A stretch of 47,909 nucleotides of DNA from positions 1 through 47,909 of the forward strand of contig JBJMKO010000065.1 of assembly GCA_045805805.1 (NCBI GenBank). Direction: 5' to 3'. Of the stretch, positions 8,305 to 17,240 are shown in pieces (position 1 is the first letter of the stretch; every line of letters begins with the position of its first letter). Below the pieces are notes generated by a model. The model had not been told where the DNA came from and did not search any database. It saw only the letters and a list, made by a program, of their open reading frames with translations. The stretch is from VRUE01 sp045805805. GTDB taxonomy: Bacteria > Actinomycetota > Thermoleophilia > Solirubrobacterales > 70-9. The position numbers were made by a program, and so were the translations under genes.

Positions 8305-8320
8305 GTCCAGCTCCCCACGA

Positions 8321-8356
8321 TTCGTACGTACGAACAAAAAATAAGGCGTACGTACG
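8321..8356 (-). promoter_or_regulatory. Tandem palindromic operator of the phd-vapC-like pair
   Basis: Two copies of the palindrome CGTACGTACG occur at 8323-8332 and 8347-8356, with centres exactly 24 bases apart. The first is extended to a perfect 14-base palindrome, TTCGTACGTACGAA (8321-8334). They are separated by an A-rich run that, on the minus strand, reads CTTATTTTTTG and could form the -10 region. The position just upstream of the antitoxin start and the two-site layout fit autorepression by Phd-type dimers; binding itself is inferred. Confidence 0.65.
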
Positions 8357-8498
8357 TTAGCCGGGAGCGCGGCGGCAACCGGGGTCTGGGCTTGCATCGC
8401 CATCTTGGGAGACGCTAGAGGCCAAGGATTCACGCGTGGTGCGCGAAAACACATGCTTCAGCGACGTCTTTTGCCCCTATCCGTCAGGCTTGGCTCTG

Positions 8499-8966
8499 GT
8501 GAGCCGCCGGGATCAGATCAAGCTGAGCGATGCCGAGTTGCTGGAGCTGCTCGAGGGCGAGCGCATCGCAGTCGTCTCCAGTCTTGGGCCGCAGGGCTGG
8601 CCGCACTCGATGCCGATGTGGTTCGTGGCGCGCGGCGGGGAGGTCTGGATCTGGACCTACGCCAAGTCACAGAAGGTCCGCAACCTCGAACGCGACCCCC
8701 GCGCGACGGTGCTGGTCGAGACCGGACACGAGTACGGTGAGCTGCGCGGAGCGATGATCGAGGCCGAGGCGGAGATCCACCGCGACTTCGAGACCGTGAT
8801 CGGCTTCGCCGAGGAGCTGACCCTGCGCTACGCAGAGGGCATCTCCTCGGTCGAGGGCGACGCCAAGGCGGCCCTCGAGGCGCAGGCCCCGAAGCGCGTG
8901 GCGATCCACTTCAAGCCGGTCCGCGTCTCCACCTGGGACCACCGCAAGCTGGGCGGAACTTACTGA
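8499..8966 (+). CDS. Split-barrel flavin/F420-dependent oxidoreductase (PPOX family)
   Basis: Cytoplasmic protein of about 155 residues of the pyridoxamine 5'-phosphate oxidase-like split-barrel family. The order of conserved segments is visible: LEGERIAVVSSLGPQGWPHSMP (first strands), VWIWTYAKSQKVRNLERDPRA (cofactor-phosphate contact region with K and R), then VLVETG and a long helix. This pattern is common in actinobacterial F420- or FMN-dependent members; which cofactor is used cannot be told from sequence. GTG 8499 is chosen as start because the fold begins there; TTG 8490 is in frame and also possible. Confidence 0.8.
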   Translation: MSRRDQIKLSDAELLELLEGERIAVVSSLGPQGWPHSMPMWFVARGGEVWIWTYAKSQKVRNLERDPRATVLVETGHEYGELRGAMIEAEAEIHRDFETVIGFAEELTLRYAEGISSVEGDAKAALEAQAPKRVAIHFKPVRVSTWDHRKLGGTY

Positions 8967-9045
8967 GCCGTACCGGTCTCGAGTTCGCTACCTAGGAACC
9001 CAGGCCGTGTTGATGGGTGATCCACCCGTTACCTTTCCGCACTCG

Positions 9046-10167
9046 ATGAGACGACTCCCGATAGCAGCCGCGGCCATTGTCGCGATTGTCTTGGCCCTGC
9101 CCGCCGTCAACGCCGGCGGGCGCCCGTCGATCCCGCCGAAGTCCTTCTTCGGAATCGACCCGCAGACGTTGCTGACCAACGTCGACGCCCAGTATCTGCA
9201 GGCCGGCCGGATCGGCACCATCCGGGTCCCGGTGCAGTGGTCCGCGGTGCAGTCCTCGCCAAGGGGCGGCTACGACTGGGCCGGGATGGACGAAACCATG
9301 GAGTTCGCCGCCCGGGCGCACCTCTCCGTTCTGCCCTTTCTCTACGGCACCCCCGCCTGGCTGGCGCGCGAACAGACGACGCTGCCGATTGACAGCGGCC
9401 GGGCGCGAAAGGCCTGGGTGGCCTTTGTCGCGGCCGCCGTGAAGCGCTACGGGCCCGGAGGCGAATTCTGGGCCGAGCATGCGCCCGCCACCGCCGCGCT
9501 CAACTACGTGCCGGCGATACAGAACCCGGCACCGATCCGCGCCTGGCAGATCTGGAACGAGGCGAACTTCTTCTACTTCGCCTACCCGGTGTCCCCTGGG
9601 CGCTATGCGCGGCTTCTGAAGCTGACCTACGGGACGATCAAGTCCACCGATCCGGGCGCGGAAGTGATCCTCTCGGGGCTGTTCGGCAATCCCGATCCGG
9701 GGGGGAAGCGCGGCATGGATGCCGACGACTTCGTCAAAGCCCTGTACCGCATGCGGGGGATCAAGCGGTACTTCGACGCGGTCGCCCTGCACCCCTACGC
9801 CTTCCACGTGGAAGATCTGGAAGAACTGACGGAGGCGATGCGCGTCGTGATACTCGAAAACCATGATGCCGGTGCCCGTCTCTACATCACCGAGATGGGC
9901 TGGGGCTCCCAGAACGACCCCAACGTCGTCGCCTTCGAGCAGGGAATCGCCGGCCAGGCGCGCGAACTGCGCAAGGGATATGCCTACCTGATCGAAAATC
10001 GTGGGCGCCTCAATCTCAAGGGCGCCTACTGGTTCTCCTGGAAAGACGTCGCCGGCTCCTGCAACTTCTGCGACTCGGTCGGCCTCTTCCGCGCCGGGTC
10101 CCGCTTCCACCCCAAGCCGGCCTGGCGCGCGCTCGTGGCGCTCACCGGTGGCCGTGCGCGGCCCTAG
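9046..10167 (+). CDS. Secreted clan-A glycosidase-like protein, paralogue 1
   Basis: Exported (beta/alpha)8-barrel protein of 373 residues. A signal peptide (MRRLPIAAAAIVAIVLALPAV) precedes the mature protein. The acid/base candidate is E172 in IWNEANF and the nucleophile candidate is E283 in ITEMGWG, spaced and placed as in clan GH-A enzymes (strands 4 and 7). Near the C-terminus sits a C-N-F-C motif followed by GLF and a KPAW segment, which is also present in the paralogue at 34716-35864. The location at the edge of a polysaccharide locus suggests trimming or turnover of the exported glycan. ATG 9046 is preferred because upstream in-frame codons precede the signal peptide. Confidence 0.82.
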   Translation: MRRLPIAAAAIVAIVLALPAVNAGGRPSIPPKSFFGIDPQTLLTNVDAQYLQAGRIGTIRVPVQWSAVQSSPRGGYDWAGMDETMEFAARAHLSVLPFLYGTPAWLAREQTTLPIDSGRARKAWVAFVAAAVKRYGPGGEFWAEHAPATAALNYVPAIQNPAPIRAWQIWNEANFFYFAYPVSPGRYARLLKLTYGTIKSTDPGAEVILSGLFGNPDPGGKRGMDADDFVKALYRMRGIKRYFDAVALHPYAFHVEDLEELTEAMRVVILENHDAGARLYITEMGWGSQNDPNVVAFEQGIAGQARELRKGYAYLIENRGRLNLKGAYWFSWKDVAGSCNFCDSVGLFRAGSRFHPKPAWRALVALTGGRARP

Positions 10168-10179
10168 CCCACCCCTGTC

Positions 10180-12135
10180 ATGACCTGGTCGAGAGCAGGG
10201 TGGTTTCTCGGATCCACCTGGCTCCTGGGAATCGTCGTCGCCTTCCTCAGCTGGCCAAGCCACGTTCTCACTCCCGGGGGCGACATCGATACCGGCTGGC
10301 AGATCGCGCTTCAGATGGCTGTCCAGAAAGGGCTCGATTTCGGCACCCAGTTCATCCTCAACGGCGGGCCGCTGGAGTTCGTCCTGCACCCGATGGCGCT
10401 CTATCCCGGCACCGCCATGGGTGGCGCGATCTATCTCCTCCTCTCCCAGCTCGCCCTCGGCCTGACGCTCGTCTGGACGCTGCGCAGAAGCCTCCCCATC
10501 CTCGCCGCCGCGCCGCTCGCCTACGTGCTGCTGGCGCTCGACGCTGACCAGTTCGTGCCCGCGCCCGCGCCGATCCTTGCCCTCGTCTTCATCTGGGCAA
10601 TGGTCTCGATTGCCAAGGATCCGCCTGACTTCGCCCGTCCGCTGCTGCTCGTCGGCGGTGGGATCGCAGGTGCGGCGGCCCTGCTCATCCAGTTCAGCGA
10701 CGGCTTCCTCATTTTCTTCATGTGCGTGGTCGCGGTGCTCGCCCAGCCGCGTGAGCGCGCCCGCGGCGTCGCGATCTTCTCCGGCACCTTTGCCATCAGC
10801 CTCGCCGGCTTCTGGTTCGCCACCGGCCAGGGGATCTCAAACTTCGACGACTACGTGAGAACAGCGTTCGAGGTGCTCTCCGAATGGTCGACCGCGCTCC
10901 CCTACGACGCGCCGGCGGTGAGCTGGGCGCGCCCCTATGCCGCGCTGGCGATCGTGGCGACCTTCGTGGCCGTCTTCCTCGGCACCCGCGGCCTACCACC
11001 CATTCGCCGCGCCGCCGCCTTCCTGATCGTGACCGCGCTCGACTTCTCGGCCTGGAAGCACGGCTTCGTGCTCGAAACAGCGACCTACGCTGCCCTCTTC
11101 ACCTCGCTGATGCTGCTGCCCTGGCTCGCCTTCCGTTGGCAGGGGCCCAGCCTCGGCGTGGCGCTCGGGGCGATCGCGTCGCTGATCGCCCTCTTCTACC
11201 CGGTCTCCGGCCACGAGCCCTCCGAGCTGACCCACCCGATCGCCCGTGCCCGCGACGGTGTCAAACAGCTCGAAACCCTGCTTCTGCCAGGCCCTCGCGG
11301 CGATGCCCGGGCCGAATCGCGCGAGTTCCTGCGGAGCTTCTATCGGATCGACCCGAAGACCCTCGCCGCGCTGCGCGGTCGGTCGGTCCTTTCCTATCCG
11401 TGGGAGACCGCCCCGATCTGGGCCTACGGACTCGATTGGCATCCGCAGCCACTCTTCCCGTACCTTGCCTACGCCTCCTATCTCGATCGGCGCGACGCGG
11501 AAGCGATCGCCTCGCCCTCGGGGCCGCAGGCGATTCTGCGCCACAGCCCCTGCGGCGCCATCTACTCTGCAAACGATGCCGGTTGCGAGGCGTGGAACGC
11601 GGCTGGGCCGACCTTCCTCCCCCACGAGGAGCCTCAGGCCACGCTCACGATGCTGTGCAACTTCGAGCCGGTGCGCACGACGGCCAAGCTCCAGGTGCTC
11701 TACCGGGTGCCAGACCGCTGCGGGCGCCCCCGCCTGCTGGCCAGGCACAGCCTCGACGACCTCGAGACCTCGCGGATCCCGGCCCCCAGGCCCGGCGAGG
11801 TGATCTATGCGCGCGTGAGCGGGCTGATGCCAAGCGGGTTGGAGCGGTTGCGGACGTTCCTCTACCGAGCCACCAACCGGGTCGAGGTCTTCGATGGCAG
11901 GTACAGCTACCGGGTCGTGCCGGGCACCATGGAAGACGGCATCGTCCTGGGGGTTCCGCCCCGTCTGAACTACCAACCTCCCTTCCCGGTGACCCCGAAC
12001 GCGTCGGCGATCGCCTTCGGCACGAATTCCGGACTTGGCGTCTCCGATCCTCACTACGAGATCGAATACTTCGCGATGCCGGTGCGGGCTCCACTCCCCC
12101 GCGGTGTCTTCCCGGACCGGGACCCGGTTCAATGA
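10180..12135 (+). CDS. Polytopic membrane protein, GT-C-like, function unknown
   Basis: Integral membrane protein of 651 residues. About ten hydrophobic segments occupy residues 1-345, followed by a soluble region of about 300 residues with no recognised domain. The first extracytoplasmic loop has an acidic motif (GGDIDTGWQ) and then FILNGGPLEFV, features shared with GT-C-fold lipid-linked sugar transferases, where the first loop aspartate is catalytic. It lies 12 bases after the glycosidase gene and just before a dolichol-phosphate-sugar-synthase-like GT2, a pairing that would fit transfer from a polyprenyl-phosphate sugar. That role is inference. Confidence 0.75.
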   Translation: MTWSRAGWFLGSTWLLGIVVAFLSWPSHVLTPGGDIDTGWQIALQMAVQKGLDFGTQFILNGGPLEFVLHPMALYPGTAMGGAIYLLLSQLALGLTLVWTLRRSLPILAAAPLAYVLLALDADQFVPAPAPILALVFIWAMVSIAKDPPDFARPLLLVGGGIAGAAALLIQFSDGFLIFFMCVVAVLAQPRERARGVAIFSGTFAISLAGFWFATGQGISNFDDYVRTAFEVLSEWSTALPYDAPAVSWARPYAALAIVATFVAVFLGTRGLPPIRRAAAFLIVTALDFSAWKHGFVLETATYAALFTSLMLLPWLAFRWQGPSLGVALGAIASLIALFYPVSGHEPSELTHPIARARDGVKQLETLLLPGPRGDARAESREFLRSFYRIDPKTLAALRGRSVLSYPWETAPIWAYGLDWHPQPLFPYLAYASYLDRRDAEAIASPSGPQAILRHSPCGAIYSANDAGCEAWNAAGPTFLPHEEPQATLTMLCNFEPVRTTAKLQVLYRVPDRCGRPRLLARHSLDDLETSRIPAPRPGEVIYARVSGLMPSGLERLRTFLYRATNRVEVFDGRYSYRVVPGTMEDGIVLGVPPRLNYQPPFPVTPNASAIAFGTNSGLGVSDPHYEIEYFAMPVRAPLPRGVFPDRDPVQ

Positions 12136-12151
12136 ATATGCTGCTCGCCCG

Positions 12152-12847
12152 ATGAGCTCCCTGACAGTGCTGATGCCCGTCTTCAACGAGCTGGAGACGG
12201 TCGAGACCGCGATCGAGCGGACCCTGGCCGCCAAGATGCCGGTTGACGATCGCGAGCTGATCGTCATCGACGATGGATCGACGGACGGCACCGCCGAGAT
12301 CCTCGACCGCGAGTGGCCGGCCGAGGTTCGGGTGGTCACCCATGCCCACAACATGGGCAAGGGAGCGGCGATCCAGACCGGCCTCTCCCACGCCACCGGC
12401 GAGTTCACGACGGTGATGGATGCCGACCTCGAGTACGACCCCGAAGAGGTTGCCGATCTGGTCGTACCGCTGTCCCGGGGTGACAGCGACGCCGTCTACG
12501 GAGTGCGTGGATTCCAGGCCCATAACGCCTTCAGCTTCTGGTACGTGGTCGGCAATCGCGGCGTCACCTTTGCCGCCAACCTGATCTTCAACTGCTGGCT
12601 CGGCGATCTGATGACCTGTCACAAGGCGATCCGCACCGACCTCTTTCGCAGCCTTCCCCTGCGCGAGTCGGGTTTCGCGATTGAGGCCGAGATCACCGCA
12701 CGGCTACTGCGGCGCGGAACCCGCATCTTCGAGGTTCCGGTCAGCTACCGGGCAAGGGGACGCGAGGAGGGGAAGAAGCTGACTGCGGCGGACGGGTTGC
12801 GGGTGATGCGGACCCTGGCACGCTGCCGCTTCGACAAAGCGGTGTAA
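12152..12847 (+). CDS. Family 2 glycosyltransferase, polyprenyl-phosphate sugar synthase-like
   Basis: Cytoplasmic GT-A enzyme of 231 residues. The N-terminal strand TVLMPVFNE, the nucleotide-binding DDGSTDGT, the NMGKGAAIQTGL helix and the metal-binding DADLEYDPEE are the standard features of the DPM1/dolichol-phosphate mannosyltransferase branch. No C-terminal membrane helices are present. It probably makes a polyprenyl-phosphate hexose for use by a membrane transferase, for which the preceding polytopic protein is a candidate. ATG 12152 is used because the open frame upstream of it overlaps the preceding gene and lacks similarity to the fold. Confidence 0.85.
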   Translation: MSSLTVLMPVFNELETVETAIERTLAAKMPVDDRELIVIDDGSTDGTAEILDREWPAEVRVVTHAHNMGKGAAIQTGLSHATGEFTTVMDADLEYDPEEVADLVVPLSRGDSDAVYGVRGFQAHNAFSFWYVVGNRGVTFAANLIFNCWLGDLMTCHKAIRTDLFRSLPLRESGFAIEAEITARLLRRGTRIFEVPVSYRARGREEGKKLTAADGLRVMRTLARCRFDKAV

Positions 12848-12857
12848 CGAGCCGGCC

Positions 12858-13574
12858 ATGCCCTCCGACGAGCGTCATGGGGAGGTCTGGGATCTTGAGA
12901 GCCTGGCGAAGGCGACCGGACTCTGCGACTGGATGTTCGATCAGTTCGCCGACCTCGTCGACGGAAGCGTGCTGGAGGTCGGCGCCGGGATTGGGACGTT
13001 CAGCCAGCGGTTGTTGGACGGGGGCGCCTCCGATCTACTGCTGATCGAGCCGGAGCCGGCCTGCATGGCGGTGCTCGAGGATCGGTTCTCCGCCGACGAG
13101 CGCGTCGAGCTCGCCCGGGATGTCCTGCCCGGCTCGCCGGCTCTTGACCGGCGCTCGGGCTCGATCGAGTTCGCCCTGTGCCAGAACGTGCTCGAGCACA
13201 TCGCCGACCACGATGCGGCGGTGGAGGCGATTGCCAGGTCGCTGAAGCCGGGGGGACGCATAGGCGTGCTGGTCCCGGCTCACCCGGCGCTCTTCGGCCG
13301 CCTCGATCAGGGCTACGGGCACAAGCGACGCTATACGCGCGACAGCTTGCGGGCCGTGCTCGAGGGCGCGGGGCTCGGGATCGAGGAGATGCGCTCTTTC
13401 AACTTGCTCGGGGTGCCCGGATGGTGGGCCAAGAACCGGTTCGGCGGGGCAGGCGTGGATTCGCGCTCATTGCGCGTCTACGAGCAGTTGCTCCGAGCCT
13501 GGCGTCCCCTCGAGGAGAGGCTCCGTCCTGGCTCCGGCCTGAGCCTCGTCGCGGTTGGCAGGAAGCCCGGGTAG
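12858..13574 (+). CDS. Class I SAM-dependent methyltransferase
   Basis: Cytoplasmic Rossmann-fold methyltransferase of 238 residues. Motif I is LEVGAGIGTF (about residue 35), the acidic strand end is LLIEPEP, and the post-motif segment FALCQNVLEHIADHD matches the Methyltransf_11/23-type families, often found in glycan and lipid loci. The C-terminal half includes RRYTRDSLRAVLEGAG, a common element of this group. The substrate is unknown; a sugar or lipid intermediate of the locus is inferred from the 10-base spacing to the upstream glycosyltransferase. Confidence 0.82.
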   Translation: MPSDERHGEVWDLESLAKATGLCDWMFDQFADLVDGSVLEVGAGIGTFSQRLLDGGASDLLLIEPEPACMAVLEDRFSADERVELARDVLPGSPALDRRSGSIEFALCQNVLEHIADHDAAVEAIARSLKPGGRIGVLVPAHPALFGRLDQGYGHKRRYTRDSLRAVLEGAGLGIEEMRSFNLLGVPGWWAKNRFGGAGVDSRSLRVYEQLLRAWRPLEERLRPGSGLSLVAVGRKPG

Positions 13575-13603
13575 GGCGGCCGCCTTCCCGAGCCTCAGGA
13601 GCC

Positions 13604-14614
13604 TCAGGTGGAGCTGCCGGCGAGCTCCTTCTGCACCTGCTCGGATACCCAGGCGTAGGTCTTCTCCAGGCCCTCGCGCAGGGAGATCGACGGCTCCCAG
13701 CCGTAGGTGTCCCGGATCATCGTGTTGTCGCTGTTGCGCCCGCGCACGCCCTGGGGGGCGTCGAGCTTGTAGCGGCGCTCCAGATTTACCCCGGCGATCC
13801 CCTCGACGATGTCGACCAGGCCGTTGATCGTCACCAGCTCGGAGGAGCCGAGGTTGATCGGCTCGACCCGGGGGCCCTGGGCGATCGTCAGCGTCCCCTG
13901 CACGCAGTCGTCGATGTACATGAAGCTGCGGGTCTGGTGGCCGTCGCCCCAGATCTCGATCTCGCCCGATCCGCTCTGGGCGGCTTCGGCGACCTTGCGG
14001 CAGATCGCCGCCGGCGCCTTCTCGCGCCCGCCGGTCCAGGTCCCCTCGGGCCCGTAGACGTTGTGGTAGCGGGCGACCCTCGTCTCGAAGCCGAAGTCCT
14101 CCATGAAGTGTCGGCACATGCGCTCGCTGAACAGCTTCTCCCAGCCGTAGCCGTCCTCGGGCATCGCCGGGTAGGCGTCGGTCTCCTTGAGCGCCGGGAC
14201 CTCGGGGGTCTGCTGCTTCTCCGCCGCGTAGACGCAGGCAGAGGACGAGTAGAAGAAGCGCTCCACGTCGGCGTCGCGAGCCGCGACCAGCATGTGCGTC
14301 GAGGGCAGGACCGAGAGCATGCAGAGCGCCTTGTTGCCCTCGATGAAGCCCATCCCGCCCATGTCGGCGGCGAGGTTGTAGACCTCCGTGACACCCTCGA
14401 CCGCCTCCCTGCAGGCGTCGAGCAGGGAAACGTCGAGAACGCGGTTGTCGGCTACCTCGAAGACCTGATGCCACTCCGCCAGCGGCTTGCAGTCGACCGA
14501 GCGGACCTCGCGGCCCTGCCGCAGGAGCTCGCCGACGAGGTGGCCGCCGATGAAGCCGCCACCGCCTGTGACGAGAACGGGCGCACGATCTTTCGAGTCC
14601 GGCATCCGGGGCAT
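13604..14614 (-). CDS. NAD-dependent epimerase, GDP-mannose 3,5-epimerase-like
   Basis: Extended short-chain dehydrogenase of 336 residues. The nucleotide-binding glycine motif is GGGGFIG (about residue 17). The AADMGGMGFIE segment and the SSSACVY strand are hallmarks of GDP-mannose 3',5'-epimerase rather than UDP-glucose 4-epimerase. The catalytic Tyr/Lys pair is in YGWEK. The reaction would give GDP-L-galactose or GDP-L-gulose as donors for the surface glycan. It is transcribed opposite to its neighbours and ends 29 bases from the convergent methyltransferase gene. The subfamily call rests on motif memory, so a related sugar epimerase is possible. Confidence 0.8.
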   Translation of the reverse strand: MPRMPDSKDRAPVLVTGGGGFIGGHLVGELLRQGREVRSVDCKPLAEWHQVFEVADNRVLDVSLLDACREAVEGVTEVYNLAADMGGMGFIEGNKALCMLSVLPSTHMLVAARDADVERFFYSSSACVYAAEKQQTPEVPALKETDAYPAMPEDGYGWEKLFSERMCRHFMEDFGFETRVARYHNVYGPEGTWTGGREKAPAAICRKVAEAAQSGSGEIEIWGDGHQTRSFMYIDDCVQGTLTIAQGPRVEPINLGSSELVTINGLVDIVEGIAGVNLERRYKLDAPQGVRGRNSDNTMIRDTYGWEPSISLREGLEKTYAWVSEQVQKELAGSST

Positions 14615-14636
14615 CTTAGGGGGATCGGCTGCCGGA

Positions 14637-14666
14637 TTGCTGCCGCGCGAGACCGCGCGGCAGCAA
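14637..14666. other. Strong perfect hairpin between divergent genes
   Basis: Thirteen-base perfect arms TTGCTGCCGCGCG (14637-14649) and its complement (14654-14666) flank the 4-base loop AGAC. It lies in the 144-base gap between the epimerase start (14614, minus strand) and the ligase-like gene start (14759, plus strand). A terminator makes little sense between divergent starts unless it sits in a 5' leader; a structured leader, operator or palindromic repeat are options. Nothing else recognisable is in the gap. Confidence 0.6.
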
Positions 14667-14758
14667 AGCGATTGCGTGGGGTGACGTGGCTATGATCCCG
14701 ACCTCCCGTGGGCTGAGCGCCGCTCCGAAGCGCGAACCAGCACGAAAGGCAAGGCCGC

Positions 14759-16135
14759 ATGTTGCTCGCCACAATCTTCTTCCTGGCAGCCGCCGCTGTC
14801 GCCGTCCGCGGCGGGCGCACTGGGCTTCGCTCACTCGTCGTCCTGGCCATCGTGCTCGCGCCGCTGCGCGGCGGTCTGCTCGAGGTCGCGGACGATCTTT
14901 CCCTCGGCAGCCCGGGGTTGACGGTGAACGCCCTCGTGCCCGCTCTGGTCGCCGCCGTGGCGATCGGCTGCTTCGCGCAGGTGCGCCCGTGCGCCGGGGA
15001 TTTTCCCCGCGCTCTCCTGATCGGCTGGGCGCTTATCGCCGGGGGGGTCGCCCTCAGCTTCCTGGCCAAGGTCGTCGGCCTGAAGCTGTACGGGATCGGG
15101 GTGGCGCAGTACCTCGTCTATCCGACCCTGGCGCTGGTGGTCTGGCCGCTGCTCGAGCCGGGGGACACGCGGCGCCTGACCCGGCTCTTCATCGTCATGG
15201 GGTCGGTGGTCACGCTGACGGTGATCGTGCAAGCGCTCGGCATCGGCGGCTTCATCCAGGCGGCGAGCGCCCAGGTCGACGGCCTCGCGGCGAACCGCTA
15301 CGCGGGGATTACCGGCAGCTACCTACACACGTCCGCATTCCTCGGCACCGTGGCGGTGCTGGCGATGGGGGAGTTCTCGACCTTGCCAGACTGGCGCGCG
15401 CGCTTGGGCGGGACGGCCGTGCTCGCCGCGATCCTCAGCGGCGAGGTGCTCACCTTCAGCCGCTCGGGGGTGGTCATCGCGATGATCGGCGTGATCGTCC
15501 TCTTCCTCTTCGCGATGAAGCACCGGCGGGTGAGCTTCGCGGTCCTGGTCGTGCCCGCGATCGCGATCGCGATCACGGCCGGCGCGATCGGCGGCGTCGC
15601 TCCCGGAGCGGCGGGCGCACGCGTCAGTTCCGGCTTCGACCCGAGCAGCGATCCCGGCAACAAGCTGCGCAGCGAATCCTTCGAGAAGGGCTTCACCGTC
15701 TACAGCGAAGCGACGATCGTGCAGAAGGCGATCGGCCGCGGCGCCGCCTCGACCGGCAACGCCCAGCAGCTCGTCGACGACCCCGCGCCCCAGGTCACGG
15801 TCGAGAGCTACTACCTGAAGCTCCTGGTCGAGACCGGCGTGATCGGCCTGATCGCGATCGGCGGCTTCTTGGTCTGGGCGGCGATCGCCTTCGCCCTGGC
15901 GGCCTGGAGGCCGATCGACCCCTGGGCGGCGAGCGTCGCCGCCGCCGGGCTCGGGCTCTCTCTCTACAACGCGATCTACCCCGCGCTGGAAACCCAGATC
16001 CTCGCCCTGACCTGGTGGCTGCTCCTGGCCATCTGCCTGAAGAGCGGCGAGAAGGCGACGCCGATCGCCCTCTGGCGCGCCGGCAGACCGTCCGCGGCGG
16101 CGGCGCCGGAGCGCGAGCGCGTCCTGATCGGATGA
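14759..16135 (+). CDS. O-antigen ligase/polymerase-like membrane protein
   Basis: Integral inner-membrane protein of 458 residues with about ten to twelve hydrophobic segments and one large extracytoplasmic loop (about residues 285-345). The loop precedes VESYYLKLLVETGVIGLIAI, the conserved segment of the Wzy_C/WaaL family, and TFSRSGVVIAMIG matches the family's SRSG-type motif. Members polymerise or ligate undecaprenyl-linked glycans at the outer face of the membrane. The stop overlaps the next glycosyltransferase start by 4 bases (ATGA), so the two are translationally coupled. Confidence 0.82.
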   Translation: MLLATIFFLAAAAVAVRGGRTGLRSLVVLAIVLAPLRGGLLEVADDLSLGSPGLTVNALVPALVAAVAIGCFAQVRPCAGDFPRALLIGWALIAGGVALSFLAKVVGLKLYGIGVAQYLVYPTLALVVWPLLEPGDTRRLTRLFIVMGSVVTLTVIVQALGIGGFIQAASAQVDGLAANRYAGITGSYLHTSAFLGTVAVLAMGEFSTLPDWRARLGGTAVLAAILSGEVLTFSRSGVVIAMIGVIVLFLFAMKHRRVSFAVLVVPAIAIAITAGAIGGVAPGAAGARVSSGFDPSSDPGNKLRSESFEKGFTVYSEATIVQKAIGRGAASTGNAQQLVDDPAPQVTVESYYLKLLVETGVIGLIAIGGFLVWAAIAFALAAWRPIDPWAASVAAAGLGLSLYNAIYPALETQILALTWWLLLAICLKSGEKATPIALWRAGRPSAAAAPERERVLIG

Positions 16136-17235
16136 GCCGGGACGGCGAGGCCCCGGTCAGGGTCGCCTTCTTCCCGATGCACCCGGTCGATGACCGCGCC
16201 AGCGGCACGTTTTGCGTGCTGCCGGCCACCCGTTCGGCCGACCGGGGCGTCACCGGGACGGTCTTCGCGCCGTCGAGCCCGGCGCTGCACGAGTCCTTCT
16301 ACCGCCGCAAGACGAAGGGCTGGCGCGTCCGCGCAGCGATCTACTGGTACGGGATCGTGCTGCCACGCCGGCTTGTCCAGATCCTGCGGGCGCGCAACCA
16401 CGACGTCATCTTCGTCCAGCGGTCGATGTTCCGCTGGTCCTCGCCCCCGGTTCTGGAGTGGATCGCCCGCAAGCTGACCGGCCTGCCGATCGCCTACCAC
16501 CTCGACGACGGCATCTGGCTGGCGGCACGCCGGGAGTGGTCGGTGCGGCGCTGCCGGATCGCGACCACCGTGGTCACCGGCAACGAGGCGATCGCCGAGT
16601 TCGCCAGGGACGCCGGAGCGCCGGTCACCCACGTCGAGTACGCGGTAGACGCGTCTGCCTACCCGGTCAAGCGGCACGGCGAGCACTCGCCGGTTGCGAT
16701 CGGCTACACCGGGATCGCGCCCGACGACCACCTCGCACCGATCGAAGTTCCGCTGCGCGAAGCCTGCGAGGCGACCGGGGCCCGGATCGAGATCGTCGGC
16801 GGGATGACGAGGCCGGCGCTGCCGGCCCTCGCCGGCCATCTCGACTGGCGCCCCTGGGACCCCGACGACGAGTACTCCTGGGCGGCGGACTTCGACATCG
16901 GGATCATGCCGCTCGCGGACACCGAGATCCACCGCACCAAGGAGCCGCTGAAGATCAAGGAGTACATGGCGGCCGGCCTCCCCCTCGTGATCTCCCCGGT
17001 CGGCCACAACCTCAGCGTCGTCAGCGACGGCGTCGAGGCGTTCTTCGCCTCGACGCCGGAGGAGTGGCGGGGACGGCTGGAACGGCTGGTCGGCAGCGCC
17101 CAGCTGCGCGCCGAGCTGGGGGGGAGGGGCCGGGAGCTGGTGCTCGAGCGCTATGACCTGCCGCGGATGCTCGACGAGCTTGCCGAGCTCTTCCACGGCC
17201 TCGCGGCCGCTGACCGGGGCGCGGTGGCGAGCTGA
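16132..17235 (+). CDS. Glycosyltransferase, GT-B fold (GT4-like)
   Basis: Cytoplasmic glycosyltransferase of 367 residues. The N-terminal half is a Rossmann-like acceptor domain and the C-terminal half carries the donor-binding signature: MPLADTEIHRTKEPLKIKEYMAAGLPLV, with the E-P-x-K-x-x-E-Y-M pattern of family GT4 and relatives. The start is ATG 16132 in an ATGA overlap with the ligase-like gene; the frame remains open far upstream only because of high GC. The sugar donor is not predictable. Confidence 0.85.
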   Translation: MSRDGEAPVRVAFFPMHPVDDRASGTFCVLPATRSADRGVTGTVFAPSSPALHESFYRRKTKGWRVRAAIYWYGIVLPRRLVQILRARNHDVIFVQRSMFRWSSPPVLEWIARKLTGLPIAYHLDDGIWLAARREWSVRRCRIATTVVTGNEAIAEFARDAGAPVTHVEYAVDASAYPVKRHGEHSPVAIGYTGIAPDDHLAPIEVPLREACEATGARIEIVGGMTRPALPALAGHLDWRPWDPDDEYSWAADFDIGIMPLADTEIHRTKEPLKIKEYMAAGLPLVISPVGHNLSVVSDGVEAFFASTPEEWRGRLERLVGSAQLRAELGGRGRELVLERYDLPRMLDELAELFHGLAAADRGAVAS

Positions 17236-17240
17236 CGGGC

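Noticed and set aside
14686..16131. Long open extension upstream of the glycosyltransferase at 16132
   Set aside because: It lies antiparallel in frame to the ligase-like membrane protein, is Arg/Ala-rich and has no fold; the ATGA junction gives a natural start.
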